Below are positions 1-8,095 of a stretch of 18,109 nucleotides of DNA, in pieces. Under the pieces are notes generated by a model, which did no database searches, was not told the origin of the DNA, and saw nothing but the letters and a program-made list of their open reading frames with translations. A program made the position numbers and the translations under genes. The DNA is from DATKEH01 sp035546355. Lineage in GTDB: Bacteria; Acidobacteriota; Thermoanaerobaculia; Multivoradales; JAIOJS01. The stretch's first letter is position 1. Each line of letters starts with the position of its first letter. The DNA lies in contig DATKEH010000008.1 in assembly GCA_035546355.1 (NCBI GenBank), positions 1 through 18,109 on the forward strand, given 5' to 3'.

Positions 1-95
1 TGCAGGCTGCCGCGAAGATAGACCTTGCGCGAGCCGGGCAGGGGCCCGGTGGTGATGCTGGGGGCAGGCGGGTCGGTGCGGCTTGCGACGGTCAT
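1..95 (-). CDS. thiC: Phosphomethylpyrimidine synthase ThiC, N-terminal fragment (cut by window edge)
   Basis: Only the first 31 codons are visible. The peptide runs from a disordered start into the stretch TTGPLPGSRKVYLRG, which resembles the N-terminus of ThiC, where a Gly-Pro-Leu-Pro-x-Ser-Arg-Lys-hydrophobic-Tyr segment precedes the catalytic body. ThiC is a cytosolic radical-SAM enzyme that converts aminoimidazole ribotide to the hydroxymethylpyrimidine phosphate of thiamine. The ATG (93-95) is well supported: AGGAGG lies six bases upstream. No TPP-riboswitch core is visible in the 113-bp leader, which is unusual for thiC. The family call rests on about 15 residues and the rest of the gene lies outside the window. 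Confidence 0.66.
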   Translation of the reverse strand, partial: MTVASRTDPPAPSITTGPLPGSRKVYLRGSL

Positions 96-114
96 GGAGT
101 GCCTCCTGCCCGCG

Positions 115-120
115 AGCTTA
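115..120 (-). promoter_or_regulatory. Possible -10 element of thiC
   Basis: On the minus strand the hexamer TAAGCT, within TGCTAAGCT, fits the TAnnnT form of a sigma-70 -10 box with an extended TG. It lies 19 bases before the thiC ATG and just after the GC hairpin at 134-154. The same GCTAAGCT string stands before the glycosyltransferase start near 16570. No convincing -35 is visible, so this is tentative. Confidence 0.25.
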
Positions 121-133
121 GCAGCGCACCGCC

Positions 134-213
134 GCCGGCCCTCCCCGGGCCGGCACGGAGGCCGCCCCTACGTCGGCCGACCCCCCGGGCCGGCAGGGAG
201 CCGGACCCCTACG
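134..213. repeat. Two-copy GC-rich palindromic intergenic repeat
   Basis: Two imperfect direct copies about 30 bp long lie 40 bp apart (143-172 and 183-213). Each contains CCCCGGGCCGGCA, then GGGAG or CGGAG, and ends in CCCCTACG. The first copy also forms a hairpin: GCCGGCCC at 134-141 pairs with GGGCCGGC at 147-154 around a 5-nt loop. Read on the minus strand each copy begins CGTAGGGG, which resembles GC-rich palindromic repeats scattered between genes in several bacterial phyla. The second copy runs into the end of the GGDEF gene and its TAGGGG supplies that gene's stop codon. It could act as a terminator-like hairpin between the GGDEF gene and thiC, but there is no U-tract. Confidence 0.6.
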
Positions 214-2500
214 CGCCGAACGCCAGGCGCGGCCGCACCAGGTTCCGCCCCTCGCCCTTGGCGTCGTAGAGCGAGCGGTCGGCGGCGTCGATCAGGTTCT
301 CCAGCGTCGGCGCCCGGTCACCGAGATCCCGCAGCGAGGCGAGCCCGATCGACAGGGTGACCGGTATCGCCTCCCCCGCCTCGGTTTCGAACGGCTGCTG
401 CTCGACCAGCGCCCGCGCCTTCTCGGCCACGTTCACCGCCCCCTCGAGATCGGTCTCGGGCAGCACGAAGAGGAACTCCTCGCCGCCGTAGCGGCCGATC
501 GAATCGGTGTTGCGCAGGCCGCTGGCCAGCAGGTGGGCGACCCACTTGAGGATGCTGTCGCCCAGCAGGTGACCGTGGCGGTCGTTGACCTGCTTGAAGT
601 GGTCGAGGTCCGCCATTCCCACCGCCAGCGGCCGGTCGTAGCGCCTGGCCCGCTGCAGCTCCGCCTCCAGCTGCTCGAGCACCGCTTCCCGCCGCCAGAT
701 GCCGGTCAGGCTGTCGCGGGTCGCCGACTCGAACAGGCGCGCGTTCTCGAACACCACCGCGGCATGCTGCCCGAACAGCGTCAGCAGCTCCATCTCCTCG
801 GCCACGTAGCGGTCGCCGCTCGCCTTGGGCCCGAGCAGCAGCAGCCCCACCAACTGGTCCTGGTGCAGCAGCGGTACCGCGACGGTCGCCCGCAAGGTCT
901 CCAGTCGCTGCGCCAGGGCGGTGCTCTTGGCGGCGAGCTGGCGCGCCGAGAACGCACGTCCCGACTGCGTCAGCAGCCGCAGCCCCGGGTCGTCGGGAGA
1001 CAGCAGCAGCGAGTGCTCGAGCCCCTCCCCGGCCGCCGGCAGGGTGGAGGCGAGCGGCATCAGCAGCCCGCTGCGCGGCTCGGCGATGAACAGCGTCGCC
1101 CAGCGCACGGCGAGGGTCTCCTCGAGGCCCCGCACCAGCCGTTGGCCCATCAGGGGTAGCTTGGCCACTGCCGGCAGCTCGCCCGCCAGCCCGACCAGCC
1201 GTTCCCGCAGCGCCACCCGCTCGGGAAAGAAGCGACGATAGATCAGCGATTCGAGGAAACGGCGCAAGGGCGTGAAGGCCAGGCCCAGGGCCAGGGTCGC
1301 CGTCGCCACCACCCAGACCCGGTTTCCCCCCTCCACGAATTCCGAGAAGAGCACGCCGCCGGCGCCCAGGGCGGCGTAGAACACCAGCAGCAGCGTCGTG
1401 GTGAGCGCCGCGTACAGCAGGCTGCGCCGCACCACCAGCTCCATGTCGAACAGTTGATAGCGCGAAATGGCGATGAACACCGCGATCGGGTAGCACAACA
1501 GCGCGATCGGCTCGGCGATCTCCAGCCAGCGGGGAGGCAGGCCACCCGTCAGCGTGTGGGCCCAGGAGATCATGGTGGTGGTCGTCCAGGGCAGCACACC
1601 CGCCAGCACCAGGGCGGCCTGATGCCGGCCCTGCGCTTGCGGGTGGCGCATCGCTGGCTGGAGGAGGATCAGCGGCACCGCCAATGCCCACAGCGGCACC
1701 CCTACCTCGAAGAGGAGCCAATTGGCCCCCTGGGTCGTCCACGGCAGCGGCCACCCCCACAGGTCGCGCACCAGGATGCCGAGGGCGGCCCCGCCGCCCA
1801 TCAGGATACCGGCGCCGTAAAAGGCCTTGACCAGCCAGGGGCGGCGGCGCAGCCAGGGGTGCGGCTCGGGGATCACCGAGGCGAGGTGCAGCTCGAGACC
1901 CATCTGGATCCCGGTGAGCAGCGAGAAGACCATGAAGACGAGATCGCCGGTGGCGCCGCTGGCGGCGTAAGGCAACGCGAACTCGACCGCCACGGCGAGA
2001 GTGAACAGGAACAGCAGCCGCGCCCGCAGATCCGCCCGCTGCTGGCGCAGCGTCAGCAGGGCGATCCCCAGGTAGGCCAGCGCGGTCAGCGCCGAGACCA
2101 GGAAATCGCGCCAGGGGAAGGGGCGGCCAGGGACCAGCTCGAGCAGCACCTCGCGTCCGTCGCGACGGACGGTGAACGGCACGGCGCCGCTGGTGGGAAA
2201 CGCCGCCGCGACCCGGTCGTAGTCGCCGTCGTCGTGCACCGGCTCGCCGGCCACGGCGACGACGGTGTCTCCGCGCCGTACGCCGGCACGGTCGGCGGGG
2301 GCGCCGGGAGCGACGTCGGCCACGTGGATCCCGGGGCCTTCGCCGCCCGGGTCGACGGTGATGCCGATCATCCGATGCGAGGCACGGCGCGAATAGACGG
2401 CGCCGAGGAGCAACATCGCCACCACCAGCGCCGACAGGGCGACCCCCACCAGCCGGCTGGCCGACACCACTGGAGGCCGGAGATCGACGTCTCGCTTCAT
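209..2500 (-). CDS. Membrane-bound diguanylate cyclase with PDZ, multi-TM, GAF and GGDEF domains
   Basis: The protein has 763 aa. In order it shows an N-terminal membrane segment (about 15-37), a PDZ domain (about 44-125, with VAPGAPADRAGVRRGD as the binding-groove core), nine likely membrane segments (about 133-414), a GAF domain (about 435-590) and a GGDEF domain (about 592-755). The active-site loop reads GGEEF at 672-676. An inhibitory I-site RxxD (RNTD, 663-666) sits five residues before it. Both support a working, product-inhibited enzyme that makes cyclic di-GMP from two GTP. By topology the PDZ domain would be periplasmic and GAF-GGDEF cytoplasmic, so the protein reads as a receptor for a periplasmic ligand or peptide. 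The start is ATG with only a weak Shine-Dalgarno. It follows the unknown gene by 54 bp and is probably cotranscribed with it. The PDZ ligand cannot be inferred. Confidence 0.9.
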   Translation of the reverse strand: MKRDVDLRPPVVSASRLVGVALSALVVAMLLLGAVYSRRASHRMIGITVDPGGEGPGIHVADVAPGAPADRAGVRRGDTVVAVAGEPVHDDGDYDRVAAAFPTSGAVPFTVRRDGREVLLELVPGRPFPWRDFLVSALTALAYLGIALLTLRQQRADLRARLLFLFTLAVAVEFALPYAASGATGDLVFMVFSLLTGIQMGLELHLASVIPEPHPWLRRRPWLVKAFYGAGILMGGGAALGILVRDLWGWPLPWTTQGANWLLFEVGVPLWALAVPLILLQPAMRHPQAQGRHQAALVLAGVLPWTTTTMISWAHTLTGGLPPRWLEIAEPIALLCYPIAVFIAISRYQLFDMELVVRRSLLYAALTTTLLLVFYAALGAGGVLFSEFVEGGNRVWVVATATLALGLAFTPLRRFLESLIYRRFFPERVALRERLVGLAGELPAVAKLPLMGQRLVRGLEETLAVRWATLFIAEPRSGLLMPLASTLPAAGEGLEHSLLLSPDDPGLRLLTQSGRAFSARQLAAKSTALAQRLETLRATVAVPLLHQDQLVGLLLLGPKASGDRYVAEEMELLTLFGQHAAVVFENARLFESATRDSLTGIWRREAVLEQLEAELQRARRYDRPLAVGMADLDHFKQVNDRHGHLLGDSILKWVAHLLASGLRNTDSIGRYGGEEFLFVLPETDLEGAVNVAEKARALVEQQPFETEAGEAIPVTLSIGLASLRDLGDRAPTLENLIDAADRSLYDAKGEGRNLVRPRLAFGA

Positions 2501-2554
2501 CTTCGCTGGGTCGGAGGTGAGAAAGACATTCTACGACAAGGCCACCGCCGCGGC

Positions 2555-3328
2555 TCAGGAAGGCCCCGGTTCGCCACAGAAGCGGGGGCCGAAGTCCGCC
2601 CGTGCCTCTCCGCGCCAGCGGCCCGCCAGCACCGTCGCGACGAGCAGCCGCTTGTCCGCTGGCGACAGCGTGGCCCGCGAGTAGCGCAGCCGGCCCGGCG
2701 CGCCCGGCTCCGCCACTGCGTAGCCTCCAGGATAGGGCGCGGCGGCAAAGGCATCCTCCCACAACCGGAGCAGGGGCACGTCCCGGTCCAGGTGCCCGCA
2801 CAGGCTACTGCTGCGCGCCCGGCGCCGAGCTTCCTGCCGCTCCAGCTCGTTGGCCATCGCCAGCAGGTGGGACCCGAACGATGCCAGGGCGTCGACGAAT
2901 GCCTCCAGCCGGTGCGGCGGCGGCAGGTCCGCCATCCGGGCCTCCGCCCGCTGGCGCAGGGCGCTACCGATCTCGCTCGCGGGATCGCCGGCCGCTCTCT
3001 CCAGCCCCGCCACCAGCAGGGCGTGGAAGTAATGCTCGGCCACGTCCACCGGCATGTCGGCGACGTCGACCAGGCGTGTGCCACGGAGGTAGAAAGGCTC
3101 GTAGAGCGCCAGCCGCCGGGCTCCCCCGTCCGAGGCGGGGAGGAGCGCCGCCATCACCCAGCCGCGATGCTGGTGGACCCAGGGGAGCAGCGCCGGCGCC
3201 GCCTGGCGGGCGAAATCGAGCGGCAGCGCCTGCCTCTCGGCGGCCTGCTGCAGCTGACGGTCGAGGGCGCCCGGCGACCAGGGAGACGCCATGTAGAGGC
3301 CGATGAGGATGGCGGCCACGGCATGCAC
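2555..3328 (-). CDS. Unrecognised protein with hydrophobic N-terminus (hypothetical, possibly exported)
   Basis: I do not recognise the family. The 257-aa product begins with a short hydrophobic stretch (about residues 3-15, AVAAILIGLYMA) that could be a signal peptide or membrane anchor, although no positive charges precede it. The rest is soluble-looking, rich in Ala, Arg and Leu, and mostly helical in appearance. It has an Arg-rich patch near 165-172 (ARRRARSSS) followed by a lone Cys, and a second Cys near the C-terminus. The GTG start is forced: an in-frame TAG stands four codons upstream, and GGA within TAGGATCGAGCG is a possible Shine-Dalgarno. An ATG at codon 13 is the alternative. 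It diverges from trmJ and is followed 54 bp later by the PDZ-GGDEF gene, so it may be a partner of that receptor; this is inference from position only. Confidence 0.6.
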   Translation of the reverse strand: MHAVAAILIGLYMASPWSPGALDRQLQQAAERQALPLDFARQAAPALLPWVHQHRGWVMAALLPASDGGARRLALYEPFYLRGTRLVDVADMPVDVAEHYFHALLVAGLERAAGDPASEIGSALRQRAEARMADLPPPHRLEAFVDALASFGSHLLAMANELERQEARRRARSSSLCGHLDRDVPLLRLWEDAFAAAPYPGGYAVAEPGAPGRLRYSRATLSPADKRLLVATVLAGRWRGEARADFGPRFCGEPGPS

Positions 3329-3394
3329 CGCTCGATCCTACGCCGACCGCTCAGCTCCTCCCACCGGGCGGCGAGGTACCGCAAGAGCTTCCGT

Positions 3395-3400
3395 TATGCT
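3395..3400 (+). promoter_or_regulatory. Possible -10 element of trmJ, close to a leaderless start
   Basis: TATGCT within CGTTATGCTG fits a -10 box and ends six bases before the GTG at 3407, so transcription would begin at or very near the start codon. No Shine-Dalgarno is visible in front of that GTG. An 8-bp direct repeat AGGTACCG, with a GGTACC palindrome inside, occurs at about 3374 and 3412 and brackets the site. No TTGACA-like -35 is evident. Confidence 0.25.
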
Positions 3401-3406
3401 GCCTCG

Positions 3407-4177
3407 GTGGCAGGTACCGACGGCACCCGGACGCCACGGCTGGGGGGGCCCAGCATCGTCCTGGTCGGGGCGCAGCTCGGCGAGAACATCGGCCAGGCGG
3501 CCCGCGCCATGCTCAACGGCGGGCTGACCGACCTGCGCCTGGTGGCCCCCCGCGAGCCCTGGCCGAACCCCAGGGCCCACGCCGCCGCCTCGGGTGCCGG
3601 TGCGGTGATCGAGGGCGCGCGGGTCTTCGCCACGGTCGAGGCGGCGGTGGCCGATCTGCGCTGGCTCTGGGCCACCAGCGCCCGGCCCCGCGACATGGTC
3701 AAGCCGCTGGTGACGCCGCGCCAGGCGACGGCGGAGATGCGGCGGCTGTCTCCCACCGGCGACGGCTGCGGTGTCCTCTTCGGCCCCGAGCGTACCGGCC
3801 TGGAGAACCCGGACGTGGTCCGCGCGCGTGCCGTGATCACCGTGCCGGCGAACCCCGGCGCCAGCTCCCTGAACCTCGCCCATGCCGTCCTGCTGCTCAG
3901 CTACGAGTGGTACCAGGGGGGCCTCGAGGAGCCACCGCCGGCTCGTCTCGATCGCGGCGCACGCCCGGCCAGCCAGCACGAGCTCGCAGGGCTCTTCGCC
4001 CACCTCGAGGAGCAGCTCGACGCCGCGGGTTTCCTCTACCCCCCCGAGAAACGCCCGTTGATGGTGCAGAGCCTGCGCAACATCCTCAGCCGCGCCGACC
4101 TCACCGAGCAGGAAGTGCGCACGCTGCACGGGGTGCTGACCGCGCTCGCTGGGAGGCGCTGGCGGCGCGACTCCTAG
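3407..4177 (+). CDS. trmJ: tRNA (cytidine/uridine-2'-O-)methyltransferase TrmJ-like, SpoU (SPOUT) family
   Basis: The product (256 aa from the chosen GTG) carries the three SpoU knot motifs in order: NIGQAARAM with the conserved Asn and Arg (27-35), LFGPERTGL (124-132), and the SAM-binding PANPGASSLNLAHA (147-160). The C-terminal tail with EKRPLMVQSLRNILSRADLT is typical of TrmJ, as is the length (E. coli TrmJ is 246 aa). TrmJ uses SAM to methylate the 2'-OH of nucleotide 32 in tRNA anticodon loops. The start is uncertain. GTG 3407 places the first beta strand about 16 residues in, as usual. An in-frame ATG at 3323 would add 28 residues and overlap the start of the divergent gene. It is the only plus-strand gene seen and converges with apt, 18 bp between stops and no terminator visible. 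The exact substrate is assigned by family. Confidence 0.88.
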   Translation: MAGTDGTRTPRLGGPSIVLVGAQLGENIGQAARAMLNGGLTDLRLVAPREPWPNPRAHAAASGAGAVIEGARVFATVEAAVADLRWLWATSARPRDMVKPLVTPRQATAEMRRLSPTGDGCGVLFGPERTGLENPDVVRARAVITVPANPGASSLNLAHAVLLLSYEWYQGGLEEPPPARLDRGARPASQHELAGLFAHLEEQLDAAGFLYPPEKRPLMVQSLRNILSRADLTEQEVRTLHGVLTALAGRRWRRDS

Positions 4178-4195
4178 CCGCGAATCGATCCCGGC

Positions 4196-4711
4196 TCAGT
4201 ACTGGATCAGAGACTCGACCTCGTATCCGGTGAGCTTCTGGCGCGGCTCGAGGAAGGTCAGCTCGATGATGAAGGCGAGCCCCACGACGGTGCCCCCTAG
4301 CTGCTCGATGAGCCGTGTCGTGGCCTGGGCGGTGCCGCCGGTGGCCACCAGATCGTCGACGATCATCACCCGCTCGCCGGGTGCGACGGCGTCGCGGTGC
4401 ATCTGCAGCCGGTCCGCGCCGTACTCGAGCTCGTAGGCCTGCTCCACGGTCTCCGCCGGCAGCTTCCCGGGTTTGCGCACCGGCACGAAGCCGGCGTTGA
4501 GGTTGTAGGCGACGATGGGCCCGAACATGAAGCCGCGGGATTCCATCCCCACCACCTTGTCCACCCGCTGGCGGTCGAAGAGCCAGACGAAGCGGTCGAC
4601 GGTCATGCGCAGCGCCAGCGGGTCCTTGAGTAGCGTGGTGATGTCGTAGAAGAGGATTCCCGGCTTGGGATAGTCGGGCACCTCGCGGATGTAGCGCTTG
4701 AGATCGTCCAT
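4196..4711 (-). CDS. apt: Adenine phosphoribosyltransferase
   Basis: The 171-aa product has the normal length of this family and shows the N-terminal VPDYPKPGILFYDITTLL signature, the GMESRGFMFG substrate loop (55-64) and the PRPP-binding VMIVDDLVATGGT (115-127). It transfers the ribose 5-phosphate of PRPP to adenine, giving AMP in the cytosol. The ATG has GAGGAG a few bases upstream. It is the last gene of the long minus-strand run, 50 bp after acyP. Having mtnP in the same run makes metabolic sense, since MtnP releases the adenine that Apt salvages. No anomalies are visible. Confidence 0.96.
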   Translation of the reverse strand: MDDLKRYIREVPDYPKPGILFYDITTLLKDPLALRMTVDRFVWLFDRQRVDKVVGMESRGFMFGPIVAYNLNAGFVPVRKPGKLPAETVEQAYELEYGADRLQMHRDAVAPGERVMIVDDLVATGGTAQATTRLIEQLGGTVVGLAFIIELTFLEPRQKLTGYEVESLIQY

Positions 4712-4761
4712 GCCTCTCCTCAGAACCTGTGAAGGGATCCCTGATGGGGTCGGGCGCCGGC

Positions 4762-5043
4762 TCAGAAGACGATCTGGAAGCCCTGCCAGTCGGGCATCTG
4801 GGTCAGCTCCTGCTCGTCCACCGCGTCGACCATGGCCCCCGCGGGGCCGCAGCGCAATTCCTCCTTGAAACGCTCCAACACCTCCGGTGCCGCCGCGGCC
4901 TGCACCTCTACCGAGCCGTCGGGCAGGTTGCGGATCCAGCCGCGGACGCCGAGCGCCCGCGCCGACTGCCGTGCCCAGTAGCGGAAGCCGACACCCTGCA
5001 CCCGGCCGCTCAGCAGGAAGCGCTTGGCCTGCTGCTCAGACAT
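4762..5043 (-). CDS. acyP: Acylphosphatase
   Basis: The product is a 93-aa single-domain protein of normal acylphosphatase length. The signature SGRVQGVGFRYW includes the phosphate-loop catalytic Arg21, and IRNLPDGSVEV contains the catalytic Asn39. The enzyme hydrolyses the carboxyl-phosphate bond of acyl phosphates such as 1,3-bisphosphoglycerate or acetyl phosphate. The ATG at 5041-5043 is preferred over earlier in-frame starts because GGAGGAGG lies upstream and the conserved fold begins at residue 7. The start overlaps the stop of the upstream membrane-protein gene by 8 bp, which suggests translational coupling. The physiological substrate in this operon is unknown. Confidence 0.93.
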   Translation of the reverse strand: MSEQQAKRFLLSGRVQGVGFRYWARQSARALGVRGWIRNLPDGSVEVQAAAAPEVLERFKEELRCGPAGAMVDAVDEQELTQMPDWQGFQIVF

Positions 5044-5701
5044 CCGTGCCCCCCTCCTCCGGTGGCGCCTCTTCGTGCGCGGCGCCGGCCCGCCCGACCC
5101 CGATCCTGGCCAGCCAGAAGCCGAGCACCAGGAGGATAACAAAGGCGACGCTGAGGACGTCGAGGTACTCTTCGAGGAAGCTCTTGATCGGTGGGCCGAA
5201 GAGATAGATCAACCCGGCGACGGCGAAGAAGCGCACGCTGCGCGAGACCACCGACGCCAGCAGGAAGATCTTGAAGTTGATGGCGCAGGCGCCGCCCGAG
5301 ATGGTGAACAGCTTGTAGGGCAGCGGCGTCAACCCGGCGATGCCGATGGCCCACGCGTTGTAGCGGTCGTAGTAGCTCTCCACCGCCGCTACCCGCCTGG
5401 CCGAGAAGAAGCGCTTGAGCAGCGGCCGCCCACCGAAGTACCCCAGGGCATAGCCCCCCATCCCTCCCAGCACCGAAGCCAGGGAGCAGATCAGGGCGAA
5501 CCACAGCGACCGCGAAGGATCGCCGACGCACAGCGCGATCAACAGCACATCCGGCGGAATGGGGAAGACGCTGCTCTCCAGGAAGGAGATGACGAACAGC
5601 GCCCAGGTGCCGTGAGGGGTGGCGGCGAACCCCTCGACCCAGTGCAGCATGGCGCGCAGGGTGTCGCCGAGCTCGTGCCACAGGGCCTTCAGCATCTCCA
5701 C
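5036..5701 (-). CDS. YqaA/DedA-family (SNARE-associated, VTT-domain) inner-membrane protein
   Basis: The protein has 221 aa with about four to five hydrophobic segments (near 32-60, 66-90, 116-138, 143-169 and 180-200). The stretch FVISFLESSVFPIPPDVLLI (37-56), the Gly-rich GGMGGYALGYFGG and GLTPLPYKLFTISGGA (123-138) are characteristic of the YqaA branch of the DedA/VTT superfamily. Some superfamily members are implicated in flipping phospholipids or undecaprenyl phosphate; that role is not shown for this branch. The C-terminus (about 205-221) is hydrophilic and acidic. A GTG start at 5701 has GGGGAGG six bases upstream; the ATG two codons later is an alternative. It lies 13 bp after pcm and overlaps acyP by 8 bp. 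Its position in an envelope operon fits a membrane-lipid role, as inference. Confidence 0.85.
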   Translation of the reverse strand: MEMLKALWHELGDTLRAMLHWVEGFAATPHGTWALFVISFLESSVFPIPPDVLLIALCVGDPSRSLWFALICSLASVLGGMGGYALGYFGGRPLLKRFFSARRVAAVESYYDRYNAWAIGIAGLTPLPYKLFTISGGACAINFKIFLLASVVSRSVRFFAVAGLIYLFGPPIKSFLEEYLDVLSVAFVILLVLGFWLARIGVGRAGAAHEEAPPEEGGTDV

Positions 5702-5714
5702 GGCGGTCCTCCCC

Positions 5715-6380
5715 TCACTCGCCGTGCGGCCAGCCGTGGCGTCCGAGGAGGGGGACGAACGCCACCGCCTCGGCCTCGCGGCGCTCGACGAAGCCGCGGG
5801 CGTTCTTCTCGTACAGGGCCAGCCGTTGCTGGTTGCGGCCCCCCTCCGGGACCAGCAGCCGGCCTCCGGGCGCGAGCTGCTCGAGCAGCGGGCGCGGCGC
5901 CCGCGGCGCCGCAGCGGTCACCAGCACGCGATCGAAGGGCGCCATCTCGCTCCACCCCACGGTGCCGTCGAAGATCTGGATCTTGACGTTCTCGATGCCG
6001 AGCTCCCGCATGCGGGAAATCGCCTCGCGGGCCAGCGCCGGCACCCGCTCGAGGCTGAAGACCCATCGGGCGAGCAGCGCCAGCACCGCCGTCTGGTAGC
6101 CCGAGCCGGTGCCGATCTCGAGCACCCGGTGCTCCGGCTCGATGCCGAGCAGCTCGGTCATTCGCGCCACCACCCACGGCTGGGAGATCGTTTGCCCGGA
6201 GGTCAGCGGCAGCGCGAAATCTCCGTAGGCCTGCCCCCACAGGTTGCGGCGCACGAACCGGTGGCGCGGCACCTCGCGCATCGCCTGTAGCACCCGCGGA
6301 TCACGGATACCGCCCTTCTTCTCGAGCAGGTCCACCATCCGCCGGCGGGGGAAGGCGTAGTCGGGGTCGGCGGCTGCCAT
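5715..6380 (-). CDS. pcm: Protein-L-isoaspartate O-methyltransferase
   Basis: The 221-aa product matches the family length. It shows the PCMT-specific QTISQPWVVARM (63-74), SAM-binding motif I VLEIGTGSGYQTAVLALL (86-103) and the VTAAAPRAP motif further on. The enzyme methylates L-isoaspartyl residues in age-damaged proteins so that they can revert to aspartate. The ATG at 6378-6380 begins 5 bp after the surE stop. The reading frame stays open far upstream inside surE, but the conserved domain starts just after this ATG. The surE-pcm pair is a recurring bacterial arrangement linked to stationary-phase or stress survival. Confidence 0.95.
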   Translation of the reverse strand: MAAADPDYAFPRRRMVDLLEKKGGIRDPRVLQAMREVPRHRFVRRNLWGQAYGDFALPLTSGQTISQPWVVARMTELLGIEPEHRVLEIGTGSGYQTAVLALLARWVFSLERVPALAREAISRMRELGIENVKIQIFDGTVGWSEMAPFDRVLVTAAAPRAPRPLLEQLAPGGRLLVPEGGRNQQRLALYEKNARGFVERREAEAVAFVPLLGRHGWPHGE

Positions 6381-6385
6381 GACGG

Positions 6386-7177
6386 TCAGCGCGCGTCCTC
6401 CCGCGCCGGATCCTCTCGCCAACCCTCCCCCACCGCCACCACCGCCTGGCGCAGCGCCGGCGCGCCGTCGAGCGTCCGGTAGTCGGTGAGGTCGAGGTGC
6501 AGCGGCGTCACCGAGGCGTAGCCGGCCGAGATCGCGGCGTAGTCGGTGCCGTCCTCCTCGCGCCATTCGGGCGTGCCGGCGATCCAGTAGTACTTGCGAC
6601 CGCGGGGATCGGTCTTCTCCACCACCGCCTGCCGGTAGCGGCGCTGCCCCAGCCGCGTCCAGCGGACGCCGCGGATCGGACCGGCGGGGAGGTTGACGTT
6701 GAGGAGCACGCCCTCGGGGAGGGCCTGCTGCAGCAGGAGCTCGACGAAACGATGGGCGAAACCGGCGGCACGGGCGAAGGAGAAGTGCTCTCCCACTTCC
6801 TGGCTGAAGGCGAGCGACGGGATGCCGAGCAGGCTCCCCTCGAAGGTCGCCGACACGGTGCCGGAGTAGGTGACGTCGTCGCCCAGGTTGAGGCCGAAGT
6901 TCACCCCGGACACCACCAGGTCCGGTGGGTCCTTCTTCATCAGCCACATCACCGCCAGGTTGACGCAGTCCGTGGGCGTGCCGTCGACAGCGTACCAGCC
7001 GGCCTCGATCCTTCGCAGCCGCAGCGGCCGGTGCAGGGTCAGCGAATGGCCGCTGGCGCTCTGCTCCCGGTCCGGCGCCACCACCACCACCTCGCCGAGC
7101 GCGGCGAGCCTCTCGGCGAGCAGCTTCAGCCCCTCCGAAAAGATGCCGTCGTCGTTGGTCAGCAGGATGCGGCGCAA
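6386..7177 (-). CDS. surE: 5'/3'-nucleotidase SurE
   Basis: The product has 263 aa. The metal-binding residues known from E. coli SurE are all in place: Asp9 and Asp10 in LLTNDDG, Ser40 in APDREQSASG, and Asn93 in VSGVNFGLNLG, followed by VTYSGTVSAT. SurE is a divalent-metal phosphatase of nucleoside 5'- and 3'-monophosphates. The start is a TTG at 7175-7177. It is chosen because SurE proteins normally begin two or three residues before the ILLTNDDG strand and because AGGAG stands about ten bases upstream. That Shine-Dalgarno overlaps the TAG stop of mtnP, so the two genes look coupled. pcm follows after 5 bp. Confidence 0.95.
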   Translation of the reverse strand: MRRILLTNDDGIFSEGLKLLAERLAALGEVVVVAPDREQSASGHSLTLHRPLRLRRIEAGWYAVDGTPTDCVNLAVMWLMKKDPPDLVVSGVNFGLNLGDDVTYSGTVSATFEGSLLGIPSLAFSQEVGEHFSFARAAGFAHRFVELLLQQALPEGVLLNVNLPAGPIRGVRWTRLGQRRYRQAVVEKTDPRGRKYYWIAGTPEWREEDGTDYAAISAGYASVTPLHLDLTDYRTLDGAPALRQAVVAVGEGWREDPAREDAR

Positions 7178-7190
7178 GCGGAGCTCTCTC

Positions 7191-8069
<879 letters not shown>

Positions 8070-8095
8070 GCTCTCTCCTCTCGTTGCGGGCTCGG

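Noticed and set aside
96..230. TAGGGG near the GGDEF stop as the 3' end of a TPP riboswitch
   Set aside because: Only this hexamer resembles the THI box. The rest of the aptamer core is missing, and the hexamer is part of the palindromic repeat.
1454..4177. A 907-codon open frame on the plus strand
   Set aside because: Only its last 256 codons match TrmJ. The rest is antisense to the GGDEF and unknown genes, Arg/Gln/Gly-rich, a by-product of high GC.
4178..4195. A bidirectional terminator between trmJ and apt
   Set aside because: The 18-bp gap has no hairpin and no T-run.
6381..6947. Upstream extension of the pcm frame into surE
   Set aside because: The extension is Arg/Pro-rich shadow sequence of surE. 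PCMT homology begins after ATG 6380.
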